Assembly (NCBI GenBank): GCA_943788815.1
Contig: CALSRS010000001.1
Coordinates: 186,001 to 250,000, forward strand
Length of the DNA stretch: 64,000 bases
Source: an uncultured Gammaproteobacteria bacterium
GTDB taxonomy: Bacteria > Pseudomonadota > Gammaproteobacteria > Eutrophobiales > Eutrophobiaceae
Reading direction: 5' to 3'
Below are positions 49,106 through 58,740 of the stretch, piece after piece; the first letter of the stretch is position 1; each line of letters begins with the position of its first letter. Under the pieces are notes generated by a model. It had not been told where the DNA came from and ran no database searches. It saw nothing but the letters and a program-made list of their open reading frames with translations. The position numbers were made by a program, and so were the translations under genes.

Positions 49106-50233
49106 TCATTTATTTTTTTTAAATTCTGCCTTAACGCTATCGGTATGTTCACCCAATCCCGGCACCGGCAAACTAACTGGCGGATCATTATTGATGACGA
49201 CTCCACTTGCGGTCAGATTAATGGGACCATTCGGCGAATCTACCGTGACTGATCTCCGTTGTGGATGTGACAGCACATCTTCCAGTGAATTCAGGCGGCC
49301 ACAGGCGATATTATTGTTTAACAGTAATTCCATCAGTTCTTTCTGCTCGTGGTTGGAAAATATATTGACTATAATTTCATCCAGTAAAGCACGGTTCTCC
49401 ACACGTTTTGATATACTTACAAAACGTTCATCACTTGCCAGTGACTCATCACCCAAAACACCTTTGCAAAATACTTTCCACTCTCTTTCGTTTTGAATTG
49501 AAAATACGACCCCTTTGCCATCACCTGTCGGATACATCCCATATGGTGCAATGCTTGCATGGTTCATTCCGACCCTGGGGGTATCCACACCTGCATATTC
49601 TTTATGTAACAACGGAACATTCATCCAGTCTGCAATCACATCAAATAATGATACTTTGATATAGGTGCCTGTTTTTGATATTGAACGTTTAATTAATGCC
49701 CTTAAGATTGCACTATAGGCTGTCATACCAGTACTGATATCACACAATGAGATCCCGACTCGTGCCGGGCCATCTGCGGTTCCGGTAACCGATGACAATC
49801 CAGATTCAGCCTGAACCAGTAGATCATAGGCCTTCATCTTTGCATACGGACCGGCCTCACCGTAGCCGGAGATACTACACATAATTAGTTGCGGATTAAG
49901 TGACTTGAGGCTTTCATAATCCAGACCAATGTCACTTACCGCCCCTGCCCTTAAATTTTGTATAAAGACATCGGCTTGCTTGAGCATGGCAAATAACACC
50001 TCTCGATCATCTGGATCTTTTACATCCAGGCATACTGATTCCTTACCTCGGTTCAACCAGACAAAATACGCACTTTCACCATTGACCACATGATCATAGT
50101 TTCGTGCAAAGTCACCTTCTGCGCGTTCAATTTTGATTACCCGAGCACCAGACTCGGCGAGCAAATTACTCGCATATGGTGCGGCCACTGCCTGTTCCAG
50201 AGTAACAACGAGTATGCCTTCGAGATCTTTCAT
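49106..50233 (-). CDS. Family III (CaiB/BaiF) CoA-transferase
   Basis: 375 residues. VVTLEQAVAAPYASNLLAESGARVIKIE, DLLVQAESGLSSVTGTADGPARVG and the catalytic-Asp region GISLCDISTGMTAY place it in family III (formyl-CoA/succinyl-CoA:acid CoA-transferases). Activates a free acid to its CoA ester. Position next to the hydratase (21-bp gap) and 3 bp from the acyl-CoA dehydrogenase shows one operon; a succinyl-CoA:itaconate (or mesaconate) CoA-transferase role is inferred. Confidence 0.9.
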   Translation of the reverse strand: MKDLEGILVVTLEQAVAAPYASNLLAESGARVIKIERAEGDFARNYDHVVNGESAYFVWLNRGKESVCLDVKDPDDREVLFAMLKQADVFIQNLRAGAVSDIGLDYESLKSLNPQLIMCSISGYGEAGPYAKMKAYDLLVQAESGLSSVTGTADGPARVGISLCDISTGMTAYSAILRALIKRSISKTGTYIKVSLFDVIADWMNVPLLHKEYAGVDTPRVGMNHASIAPYGMYPTGDGKGVVFSIQNEREWKVFCKGVLGDESLASDERFVSISKRVENRALLDEIIVNIFSNHEQKELMELLLNNNIACGRLNSLEDVLSHPQRRSVTVDSPNGPINLTASGVVINNDPPVSLPVPGLGEHTDSVKAEFKKNK

Positions 50234-50236
50234 TAC

Positions 50237-51394
50237 TTAATAGGAACGCGGGAGCCCTAAGCGATGTTCACCCAGGTAGGCAAGGATTAGATTGGTTGAT
50301 ATTGGAGCAATCTGATACAAACGGGTTTCCCGAAATTTTCGCTCTATGTCGTATTCTTCTGCCAGGCCATAGCCACCATGGGTTTGCATACACATATCTG
50401 CTGCTGCCCATGAGGCTTCAGATGCCAATAGCTTGGCCATATTGGCTTCAGCACCACAATCGTGTCCGTCATCAAAAAGCTGAGTGGCTTTTTGCACCAT
50501 CAATAATGCCGCCTGTGTTTGCGCATAGGCCCTGGCAATAGGAAACTGTATGCCTTGATTTTGTCCAATAGGTCTACCAAATACCTTGCGCTCATTGGCA
50601 TAATTTTTTGCGGTCTCAATAAACCAGTTGGCATCGCCTATGCATTCTGCCGCAATGAGAATGCGTTCAGCATTCATGCCGGAGAGGATATAGGAAAAAC
50701 CTTTACCTTCTTCGCCTATCCTGTTTTCTACGGGGACTGGTACATTATCAAAAAATATTTCTGTTGTGGCATGATTTATCATGGTTCGGATAGGCCGTAT
50801 CTCCATCCCCGCCTGACACGCCTCATTGATATCAACAATAAAGACAGATAAGCCATGGGTACGTTTTTCAACCTGATCGCGAGGGGTGGTCCTGGCTAGC
50901 AACACCATCAAATCGGAATGTTCAGCCCGCGAGATCCATACCTTCTGACCATTAATTACATAATGGTCCCCCTCTCGTACAGCGGTAGTGCTGATACTGG
51001 TAGTGTCGGTACCTGCAGTAGGTTCTGTGACACCAAATGCCTGTAATCTTAATTTCCCACTGGCAATCTCTGGCAATATCTTCTGCTTTTGCTCCACACT
51101 TCCATGCCTGAGGATAGTTCCCATGGTATACATCTGGGCATGACAGGCAGCGGCATTGGCACCGTTTTCATGTATGGCCATCACAATTTCCATGGCGACG
51201 CGTAATGGCAACCCACTCCCCCCGTATTCTTCAGGGATCAAACACGCCAGAAGGCCTGCCTGCGTTAATGCCTGAACAAATTCTTCCGGGTAGGCTTGCT
51301 CCCGGTCTTTTTCACGCCAGTACTGACCGGGAAAATCAGAACAGATCTTTGTAATGGTGTCGCGTACCTGCGTAATTATTTCATCATGTTCCAT
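50237..51394 (-). CDS. Acyl-CoA dehydrogenase
   Basis: 385 residues from ATG 51394 (frame open two codons earlier from TTG). FAD acyl-CoA dehydrogenase fold: LIPEEYGGSGLPLRVAMEI, AFGVTEPTAGTDTTSISTTAV, YVINGQKVWIS, RKVFGRPIGQNQGIQFPIA, and QTHGGYGLAEEYDIERKFRETR. Electrons would pass through ETF to the ETF-quinone oxidoreductase encoded next. A homologous gene sits in the Pseudomonas itaconate cluster; the substrate could be a methyl-branched or C5 acyl-CoA. Confidence 0.9.
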   Translation of the reverse strand: MEHDEIITQVRDTITKICSDFPGQYWREKDREQAYPEEFVQALTQAGLLACLIPEEYGGSGLPLRVAMEIVMAIHENGANAAACHAQMYTMGTILRHGSVEQKQKILPEIASGKLRLQAFGVTEPTAGTDTTSISTTAVREGDHYVINGQKVWISRAEHSDLMVLLARTTPRDQVEKRTHGLSVFIVDINEACQAGMEIRPIRTMINHATTEIFFDNVPVPVENRIGEEGKGFSYILSGMNAERILIAAECIGDANWFIETAKNYANERKVFGRPIGQNQGIQFPIARAYAQTQAALLMVQKATQLFDDGHDCGAEANMAKLLASEASWAAADMCMQTHGGYGLAEEYDIERKFRETRLYQIAPISTNLILAYLGEHRLGLPRSY

Positions 51395-51463
51395 AGTCAA
51401 TCTTCTAAATCTTTAATATCCCTACTATTATTTTACGATAAAAGTGGTGTTATTTTATTATTG

Positions 51464-51484
51464 GATTCTGGCATTCGCCAGAAT
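51464..51484. repeat. Short dyad ATTCTGGC-N4-GCCAGAAT (repeat element, copy A)
   Basis: Perfect 8-bp inverted repeat with a four-base loop, opening the repeat-rich gap between the acyl-CoA dehydrogenase and ETF-QO genes. The flanking sequence TTGGATTCTGGC...GCCAGAATGACG recurs in inverted orientation at 54686-54713, so it is a small dispersed REP-like element. Confidence 0.6.
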
Positions 51485-51494
51485 GACGATTTGT

Positions 51495-51656
51495 CTTCAT
51501 CGTCAATCTAAAATTTACACAACAAATATCCGGAAGCCAGAAATGCCATAATACTTTTAGCGACATTCTTAATTACTGGATTCCCGCTTTGACATTGTCT
51601 CCATGAGTCGCCCTCGGTCTTCGTACCAGACGCGACTCTACCGATTTCATCCATGG
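51495..51656. repeat. 162-bp direct repeat, copy 1
   Basis: From CTTCATCGTCAATC to CGATTTCATCCATGG. Matches copy 2 (51707-51868) along its whole length at an offset of 212 bp, with scattered substitutions; shared blocks include ATAATACTTTTAG, CCATGAGTC and GCGACTCTACCGATT. The 596-bp gap between genes consists almost entirely of this duplicated intergenic element; it carries no credible gene. Confidence 0.8.
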
Positions 51657-51706
51657 AATCGTAACGCCGACATCCATGGATGCGTTCGCGTGAATAACAA
51701 ATTTTT

Positions 51707-51868
51707 CTTCATCGTCATTCCGGAATTTGCGCAGCAAATATCCGGAATCCAGTAATAGCATAATACTTTTAGAGATATTATTAATTACGGGATTATCGCT
51801 TCGGCTTTGTTTCCATGAGTCACCCTCGATCTTCGTTCCAGTCGCGACTCTACCGATTCCATCCATGA
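51707..51868. repeat. 162-bp direct repeat, copy 2, with a hairpin core
   Basis: Second copy of the element. It contains a near-perfect hairpin: TTCCGGAATTTGC-GCA-GCAAATATCCGGAA (about 51718-51747; shown in two arms), reminiscent of dispersed intergenic palindromes with ATTCCGG ends in other proteobacteria. The matching arm in copy 1 is partly eroded. Confidence 0.8.
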
Positions 51869-51990
51869 AGACGTTCGCGGGGAATGGCGTCAAACTTCAA
51901 AACTATCCAATTTATCGTTGATTCACCATTTTATCTGATATGGGCTTGAAGTCATACCAAATGAAGTAATCATTATCCAACTTACTAATA

Positions 51991-53646
51991 TTACATATTT
52001 GAGTAATTGGGACCAGACCCACCTTCTGGCGGAGTCCAGGTAATATTTTGTGCCGGGTCCTTGATATCACAGACTTTACAATGGATACAGTTTTGGGCAT
52101 TAATCTGAAATGCCTTGCCTTTTTCTCCCTCAATAATTTCATACACGGCCGCCGGACAATAGCGTTGTGCGGGTTCATCATACGAAGCCAAGTTCTTGCT
52201 TATCGGGATATCTGCATCGGCAAGCTTAAGATGTACCGGTTGATCATCTTCATGAATGAGGTTTGTCAGAAAAACGGATGACACTCTATCGAACGTGTTT
52301 TTCCCATTGGGCTTTTCATAGTTAATATTTTTAGATAGATTCGCATTCTTTAATTGAGCGTGGTCCGCTTGCCTATCATGGATATTTATCGCTAACTTGC
52401 CAGCAAATAGATTTTGCTCAATGAAATTCATTGCGCCTCCTGCCAACAGACCAAAACGATGGATTGCTGGTCCAAAATTTCGACTGGCAAATAGTTCATC
52501 AAATAACCAACTGGCTTTAAATCTCTCAGGATAAGAGGTCAACACATTGTTAATATCAACATCCTGACCAATATGATCATTGATGGCCTCTGCCGCCAAC
52601 ATCCCCGATTTCATAGCGGTGTGTATCCCTTTGATTTTGGAAAAATTGAGCGTCCCCAGATCACATCCTATTAATGCCCCGCCTGGAAAAATCATTTTTG
52701 GTAGAGAATGATACCCCCCCTTACTAATGGCCCTGGCACCATAACTCACACGTTTACCCCCGTTTAAGTATTTTTGAATTTGAGGATGGTCTTTAAGACG
52801 CTGAAATTCATTAAATGGGGATAAATGCGGATTACGGTAGTTCAGATCAACTATTAACCCAACGGCAACCAGGTTGTTTTCAAAATGATATAAGAAGGAC
52901 CCTCCAGGATTTTGGTCATCCAGTGGCCAACCGGCACCATGAATGACTAGCCCTGGTTGATGTTTTTCCGGGTCAATTTCCCAGATTTCCTTAAGACCAA
53001 TAGCATAGTGCTGCGGGTCAACCCCTTGAGCTAGTTGAAAGTCCTCAGATAACTTTTTACCCAGATGACCCCGGCTGCCTTCTGCAAACAAGGTGTACTT
53101 CGCCCGCAGTTCCATCCCCGGGATATAACGATTTCCCTTAGGCTCTCCATTACGATCCACGCCTTGATCACCCGTAATGATCCCTTTAACGATATTATCT
53201 TCAATAATCACCTGCTGTGCAGCAAACCCCGGGAAGATTTCAATCCCCAGTGATGCTGCCTGCTCCCCTAACCACCGACAAAAATTACTTAAGGAGATGA
53301 CATAATTTCCTTTATTGTCCATGCTGCGGGGCAATAACAATCCTGGCCATTTAAGAGATGAATGTTCATTGCGAAACAGGTAAAACTCATCTTTTGTCAC
53401 TGGTACTCGCAATGGCGCATCCAATGACTGCCAGTTCGGAAATAATTCAGTTAGAACCCGAGCTTCCAATACCGCCCCTGAAATGATGTGCGCACCAATT
53501 TCAGAGCCCTTTTCAATCAGACAAACATTGATATCGCCACCTGATTCATTGGCCAATTGTTTTAAGCGGCAAGCAGCAGATAAGCCCGCCGGTCCGCCAC
53601 CGACGATCACCACGTCAAATTCCATGCTGTCTCGTACCACTGTCAT
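51991..53646 (-). CDS. Electron-transfer flavoprotein:ubiquinone oxidoreductase
   Basis: 551 residues. Membrane-associated flavoprotein that passes electrons from acyl-CoA dehydrogenases (via ETF) to quinone. FAD motif VVIVGGGPAGLSAACRL (about 11-27), GSEIGAHIISGAVLE, YTLFAEGSRGHLGKKL, and a C-terminal 4Fe-4S ferredoxin domain (RYCPAAVYEI ... NCIHCKVCDIKDPAQNITW). Full length. Next to the acyl-CoA dehydrogenase but separated by the repeat-filled gap, so probably has its own promoter. Confidence 0.95.
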   Translation of the reverse strand: MTVVRDSMEFDVVIVGGGPAGLSAACRLKQLANESGGDINVCLIEKGSEIGAHIISGAVLEARVLTELFPNWQSLDAPLRVPVTKDEFYLFRNEHSSLKWPGLLLPRSMDNKGNYVISLSNFCRWLGEQAASLGIEIFPGFAAQQVIIEDNIVKGIITGDQGVDRNGEPKGNRYIPGMELRAKYTLFAEGSRGHLGKKLSEDFQLAQGVDPQHYAIGLKEIWEIDPEKHQPGLVIHGAGWPLDDQNPGGSFLYHFENNLVAVGLIVDLNYRNPHLSPFNEFQRLKDHPQIQKYLNGGKRVSYGARAISKGGYHSLPKMIFPGGALIGCDLGTLNFSKIKGIHTAMKSGMLAAEAINDHIGQDVDINNVLTSYPERFKASWLFDELFASRNFGPAIHRFGLLAGGAMNFIEQNLFAGKLAINIHDRQADHAQLKNANLSKNINYEKPNGKNTFDRVSSVFLTNLIHEDDQPVHLKLADADIPISKNLASYDEPAQRYCPAAVYEIIEGEKGKAFQINAQNCIHCKVCDIKDPAQNITWTPPEGGSGPNYSNM

Positions 53647-53765
53647 TTCACTATATTATCATGCCAGCAAAATATTACAGGCACAGTCCATTTCATTCAT
53701 AAGCCCTCACTTCATACTTTTAATCCTTTACAACACCCAATGTATTTCATTATCCTGATTTCATC

Positions 53766-54623
53766 ATGACAATCTCAATTAGTCCTCGCCGAAGTCTGTT
53801 ATTTACACCCGCGAACCGTCCGGCCTTATATTCTAAGGCAGTTACTTCTGGTGCAGACATGATTTGTATCGATCTCGAAGACGCCGTTGCCTCCGATCAA
53901 AAACAAGCAGCTCGTGCTGAAGCATTAAATTTTTTATTACACGATAGTCAGGCTACGCCAGAACGTGTCATCAGGATTAACAGTCCCAACACAGCTATCG
54001 GCCAGGAAGAATTTGATGACGCAATTAAAAAGGAACATATTTCTGGCACAATCTTGATTCCGAAAGTTGAATCTTCATATCAAATTCTGGAACTACACAA
54101 ACAACTCTCTAAAAAAGGCTCGCCTTTGAAACTGGCCATCATGATAGAGACCATCGTAGGAGTAGAAAATTGTTTTGATATCCTTGCCAATAACTCTCAC
54201 CTTGATTTCGTAATGTTTGGTGGCGCGGACCTGGCGGCAGAACTGGGTACTGCCGTTGCACCTGAGCCCCTTGCCTATGGTCGTTCACGCTTAATCTACG
54301 CCGCAAAGCATGCCCAGGTTGACGTGCTGGATATGCCGTGCCTGAACTTTAAAGATCTGGATCAGGTAGATAAGGAATCACAAGATGCCAAATGCCTGGG
54401 CTTTACGGGTAAGGCCGTCATACACCCAGGCAACATTAAGAATGTAAATAGCATTTTCACCCCCACAAAAGATGAACTTGATCTTGCACAACGGTTTGTC
54501 GACGCCTATCAAAACAGTACAACCGGCGTTGCCGTCGTAGAAGGAAGACTCGTTGAGAAACCCGTGGTACGGAGCATGGAACTCATTCTTGCCCGAGGAC
54601 GAGCAGCGGGATTAATTCCCTGA
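53766..54623 (+). CDS. CitE-family CoA-ester lyase (citramalyl-CoA/malyl-CoA lyase-like)
   Basis: 285 residues, HpcH/HpaI aldolase fold: RRSLLFTPANRPALYSKA, DMICIDLEDAVASDQK (metal Glu/Asp), LAIMIETIVGVENCFDI, MFGGADLAAELG and GFTGKAVIHPGNI. Family members cleave malyl-CoA, citramalyl-CoA or citryl-ACP. In an itaconate route it would split (S)-citramalyl-CoA to acetyl-CoA and pyruvate. Divergent from ETF-QO (119 bp apart), outside the minus-strand operon. Confidence 0.9.
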   Translation: MTISISPRRSLLFTPANRPALYSKAVTSGADMICIDLEDAVASDQKQAARAEALNFLLHDSQATPERVIRINSPNTAIGQEEFDDAIKKEHISGTILIPKVESSYQILELHKQLSKKGSPLKLAIMIETIVGVENCFDILANNSHLDFVMFGGADLAAELGTAVAPEPLAYGRSRLIYAAKHAQVDVLDMPCLNFKDLDQVDKESQDAKCLGFTGKAVIHPGNIKNVNSIFTPTKDELDLAQRFVDAYQNSTTGVAVVEGRLVEKPVVRSMELILARGRAAGLIP

Positions 54624-54685
54624 ATTAAACATCTGGACTGAAATAATAATTTAACGACTAAAATCTGATTATATATTCATAGTAT

Positions 54686-54713
54686 CGTTATTCTGACAAA
54701 AGCCAGAATCCAA
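54686..54713. repeat. Inverted copy of the short dyad element (copy B)
   Basis: ATTCTG...GCCAGAAT with the flank CCAATC; its reverse complement matches TTGGATTCTGGC...CAGAATGACG at 51462-51489 with a few changes. Located in the 136-bp gap between the CitE-like and asparaginase genes. Confidence 0.55.
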
Positions 54714-54759
54714 TCAAATCAAGAATTCATTAGATATTTATGTCACAGAGAATATCGGC

Positions 54760-55854
<1,095 letters not shown>

Positions 55855-55860
55855 TTATTT

Positions 55861-56847
55861 TCAGTTTTTTGCATTTATAAAATCCAACGGACTTTTAACC
55901 CCACGCCCTCCCCGGTTTAAGACATGAGTATATATCATAGTCGTATTCACATGTTTATGACCCAGTAGTTCCTGAACAGTACGAATATCATAACCATTTT
56001 CCAGCATATGAGTTGCAAAGCTATGTCGAAATGTATGACTTGAAATACGTTTGTGTATTCCTAATTTATTTACTGCAGTTTTAACTGCTCTTCGAAGTCC
56101 CGACTTATCTATATGATAACGACCACGCTTACCAGTTCTAGGATCTATTGACGTCTTTGCAGATGCAAAAACAAAATGCCATTTAAATTCCCTAGCTGCG
56201 TTTGGATATTTTCGAATGAGAGCATAGGGTAATTCAATATAGTTGATACCATTTTGCATATCGTGCTCAAAATGACTATGGGATTTAGAAATGGCTAGCT
56301 TTAGTCCAGCTATTGCTGTCTCCGGCAATACTGTTACGCGGTCACGCCCTCCTTTGCCTCCACGTATAAACAACTCTTTCCTGGAAAAATCGACATCCTG
56401 TATTCTTAACCGTAAACATTCCATCAACCTTAAGCCAGAACCGTACAACAACCTTGCGATTGTGCAGTAAGGCTCATCTAGTAAACTAATTAAATTAAAA
56501 ACCTCTTCTACCGACATCACAACCGGCAACTTTCGTGGACGTTTTGCATACTGAAGCCCATGCAGGGTGTCAATTTCATGTTCTAGCACTTTTCGATATA
56601 AAAAAACAAGTGCATTCAATGCCTGGTTCTGCGTTGAGGCGGCCACATGTTCCTTGTTAGCCAGATGATTTAAAAAGGCTTCGATATCTTTCTCATCAAG
56701 GTTTTGAGGATGCTGCTTATTGTGAAAATAAATATATCGCTTTACCCAATGGACATATGCTCGCTCAGTTTGCAAAGAATAATGCAGATAGCGAATTTTA
56801 TTGCGTAATTGATCTAATAATTTTGGCGGGGTCTTTTTGCTATCCAT
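55861..56847 (-). CDS. intI: Integron integrase IntI
   Basis: Site-specific tyrosine recombinase that inserts and excises gene cassettes at attI/attC. 328 residues: SAM-like N-domain (about 10-105) and catalytic domain with Arg140 (GSGLRLMECLRL), His271-x-x-Arg274 (SHTFRHSFATH), His297 (LLGHKHV) and nucleophile Tyr306 (TTMIYTHVLNRGGRGVKSPLD). Residues about 203-223 (YIELPYALIRKYPNAAREF) are the extra segment found in integron integrases and absent from XerC/XerD and phage integrases. AAGGTG lies just before the ATG. Orientation is opposite to the cassettes, as in other integrons. No LexA box was recognised upstream. Confidence 0.96.
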   Translation of the reverse strand: MDSKKTPPKLLDQLRNKIRYLHYSLQTERAYVHWVKRYIYFHNKQHPQNLDEKDIEAFLNHLANKEHVAASTQNQALNALVFLYRKVLEHEIDTLHGLQYAKRPRKLPVVMSVEEVFNLISLLDEPYCTIARLLYGSGLRLMECLRLRIQDVDFSRKELFIRGGKGGRDRVTVLPETAIAGLKLAISKSHSHFEHDMQNGINYIELPYALIRKYPNAAREFKWHFVFASAKTSIDPRTGKRGRYHIDKSGLRRAVKTAVNKLGIHKRISSHTFRHSFATHMLENGYDIRTVQELLGHKHVNTTMIYTHVLNRGGRGVKSPLDFINAKN

Positions 56848-57160
56848 AGCATCACCTTATTAATTTATCCGTTGTGCTTACTATATTCCCTGATTTTTCT
56901 TCGGTAAAGGTTACATATATATAAAAATATGTCTATTCATAACCTACTGATTTAATTAGCATTAAGGATACTTTAATCACGCAACCATTTACTAAGGGGC
57001 ATTGTCTAAATCTGTTATTGAAAACGCAAAGTAGGAAAGCTGGATATTGAGGACATTATTAGCTATGTTTACATAACATATTGAAATAAGGGGAGTTAAT
57101 TCATGTCTGCTTCGACACACATATATAATACTATCTCTCTCTTTGCCTCCTAGTAACTTG
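56848..57160 (+). other. attI recombination region and leader between intI and cassette 1
   Basis: The core crossover is G57160/T57161 in AACTTG^TTAGGAGGC. The left box GCCTCCTA (57145-57152) is the inverted complement of TAGGAGGC (57162-57169), giving the two-box layout seen at attI1 of class 1 integrons. The upstream 250 bp are AT-rich and must contain the intI promoter and the cassette promoter Pc; I could not pick a convincing -35/-10 pair. Confidence 0.75.
57103..57153 (+). CDS. 16-codon leader ORF overlapping attI (ORF-11-like)
   Basis: ATG at 57103 with a strong GGGGAG 7 nt upstream, 16 codons, TAG at 57151-57153 inside the left attI box, 22 nt before the first cassette start. Class 1 integrons have a comparable short ORF (ORF-11) over attI1 that raises translation of the first cassette by coupling. 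Size, ribosome-binding site and position match; function here is inferred. Confidence 0.55.
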   Translation: MSASTHIYNTISLFAS

Positions 57161-57174
57161 TTAGGAGGCTTGGT

Positions 57175-57708
57175 TTGGAATTTTCTGATGGTATTGCAAC
57201 AATTTCTCTTATCATCAGTTGTTATGTGTTTTATTGGACAAAATTGAGAAAATCGTACTCTTTTCATCTTATTCGAGTTGATGGGGTTATGTCTGGGGCA
57301 GGTATCAAATTTATTCTACTAAATAGTGGCAATTGTCCAATTTTAGTATCTACTTTAGGCATTACATTCAAGCACAAAAACAATCATGGCTGGACATCCC
57401 CACCTTCTTTAAGAAAAATTGATGGGCCAGAAAATGGATTTAAAATTCCTGCAGGTGATAGTGTAATCTTCTGGTTTGATTTGACTCAGAAAGCTATTAC
57501 CTATTTAAAAGAAAACCCTGAAGGCATTAGAAATGAAGAAAGAAGATCATATGATTACCCAGTTTCTGTTATGCTCGAATGGTTTGATAATAGAGCTCAA
57601 GAGCACTCCGCAGATGCAGAGATTATAGAAATATATTTGCTTGATAGCGGAGGCACAATAACTCATCCACTACAGAAAAATCATGATTTATACAAAATTG
57701 CCTCCTAA
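57175..57708 (+). CDS. Cassette 1: membrane-anchored protein of unknown function
   Basis: 177 residues starting at TTG 57175, which has a perfect AGGAGG (57162-57167) supplied by the recombination core GTTAGGAGGC. An N-terminal hydrophobic helix (about 8-24, IATISLIISCYVFYW) is followed by a soluble beta-rich domain (FKHKNNHGWTSPPSLRK, IPAGDSVIFWFDLT, VSVMLEWFDN). No family recognised. Its TAA stop is part of the attC box TAACAA. Confidence 0.7.
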   Translation: MEFSDGIATISLIISCYVFYWTKLRKSYSFHLIRVDGVMSGAGIKFILLNSGNCPILVSTLGITFKHKNNHGWTSPPSLRKIDGPENGFKIPAGDSVIFWFDLTQKAITYLKENPEGIRNEERRSYDYPVSVMLEWFDNRAQEHSADAEIIEIYLLDSGGTITHPLQKNHDLYKIAS

Positions 57709-57795
57709 CAACCCGCTCCAGTTGACGCGGCAACTTACTATACTTATTTTTGACGCAGTGGCGTTACGCCGCGTCCCTGAGCTAAGACGTTATGC
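57700..57795 (+). other. attC site 1
   Basis: Opens with GCCTCCTAAC (57700-57709) and closes with core GTTATGC (57789-57795). The interior folds through GACGCGGC/GCCGCGTC with flanking CGCTCCAGTT and CTGAGCTAAG, the usual imperfect attC palindrome. The opening box is the exact reverse complement of GTTAGGAGGC at the start of cassette 1. Confidence 0.92.
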
Positions 57796-57803
57796 GTAAG
57801 TAA

Positions 57804-58085
57804 ATGGATAATTTTGTAATTGTGATGATTGGTTATTACCCACTAGGGACTTATATTTTATTCATGCACAAAAAAATACTTGATATTGCCTCTACTTCAA
57901 AATTATCTATTTACATATTACTGGTTGTTTTCTTTGGTGCATCCCCAATTACTTATATAAGGATTAGTGATTCACGTACGATTTATGATGTATATCTAGC
58001 TATTTTTGCTGTTATTTGGTTTACAATTATTGGCACCAATACGCTATACGATAAAACCAAAAATAATCGTATAAATGAACCATAA
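57804..58085 (+). CDS. Cassette 2: small integral membrane protein
   Basis: 93 residues with three hydrophobic helices (about 3-20, 34-52, 62-80). No recognisable family and no clear ribosome-binding site. The cassette runs from 57790 to 58141; its opening GTTATGCGTAA is exactly complementary to TTACGCATAAC after the gene. Confidence 0.65.
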   Translation: MDNFVIVMIGYYPLGTYILFMHKKILDIASTSKLSIYILLVVFFGASPITYIRISDSRTIYDVYLAIFAVIWFTIIGTNTLYDKTKNNRINEP

Positions 58086-58086
58086 A

Positions 58087-58147
58087 TTACGCATAACAAC
58101 ACGCTCAAGGGAACCGCTAACGCGGTTCCTTAGCTAAGCCGTTAGGA
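58087..58147 (+). other. attC site 2
   Basis: TTACGCATAAC (58087-58097) to core GTTAGGA (58141-58147). Inner stem AACCGC/GCGGTT (58112 region) with ACGCTCAAG and TAGCTAAGCC flanks. About 60 bp. Confidence 0.9.
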
Positions 58148-58155
58148 GGCATGAT

Positions 58156-58740
58156 GTGACCGATAGAGTCACTCAAATATCAGAATTCCTACTTCAGCTA
58201 GATAAGCTGAAATCCATAAATCGTCGCACCTATATCAATGGAGGCGAGCGTGTAGAAAACTCTGCTGAGCATTCGTGGCACTTGGCGTTCGCGTGCTGGG
58301 CTTTCGCAGAACAGTTTCAAGAAGATTTTGATGTATTGAAACTAATCAAACTTGCACTCATCCATGACCTCGGTGAAATCGATGCGGGAGATACTTATCT
58401 CTACAGCGATAATAGAAATAATGCTCATGAAGCAGAACGCAAATGCGTAGAAAATCTCGCTTCACATCCGGGTAATCCAATTGAAAATTTCGTGGAACTT
58501 TGGGAAGAGCAGGAGGCGGGAGAGACTAAAGAAGCAAAATTGCTAAAAGTCATAGATCGGCTACTACCTTTTCTCCACAATATTACCAGTGAAGGCCAGG
58601 CTTGGAAGGATAATAATATACACAAGAGCCAAGTACTAAAAATGCACCAATTCATAGAAGATGAAAATCCAGAGATCTATACTTGGTTTATATCCAAGGT
58701 TGAGTACGCTGTGGGGAAGGGATGGCTAAAAGCCTCCTAA
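58156..58740 (+). CDS. Cassette 3: HD-domain metal-dependent phosphohydrolase
   Basis: 194 residues from GTG 58156, with AGGAGG (58144-58149) provided by the attC core. HD superfamily motif set: GERVENSAEHSWHLA (first His), LIHDLGEIDAGD (His-Asp), and KVIDRLLPF (last Asp), matching the YfbR/HDDC2-like group of nucleotidases. A nucleotide phosphohydrolase role is likely, exact substrate unknown. The stop codon is within the attC box. Confidence 0.82.
   Translation: MTDRVTQISEFLLQLDKLKSINRRTYINGGERVENSAEHSWHLAFACWAFAEQFQEDFDVLKLIKLALIHDLGEIDAGDTYLYSDNRNNAHEAERKCVENLASHPGNPIENFVELWEEQEAGETKEAKLLKVIDRLLPFLHNITSEGQAWKDNNIHKSQVLKMHQFIEDENPEIYTWFISKVEYAVGKGWLKAS

Noticed and set aside
51573-51893. 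Open frames of about 60-106 codons within the 51.5-51.9 kb gap
   Set aside because: They lie in the duplicated intergenic repeat, have no ribosome-binding sites and no recognisable protein features.
55861-56847. Integrase as a phage or XerC/XerD-type recombinase
   Set aside because: The extra segment near residues 203-223, the opposite orientation to a cassette array and the attC sites fit an integron integrase; no phage genes are present.
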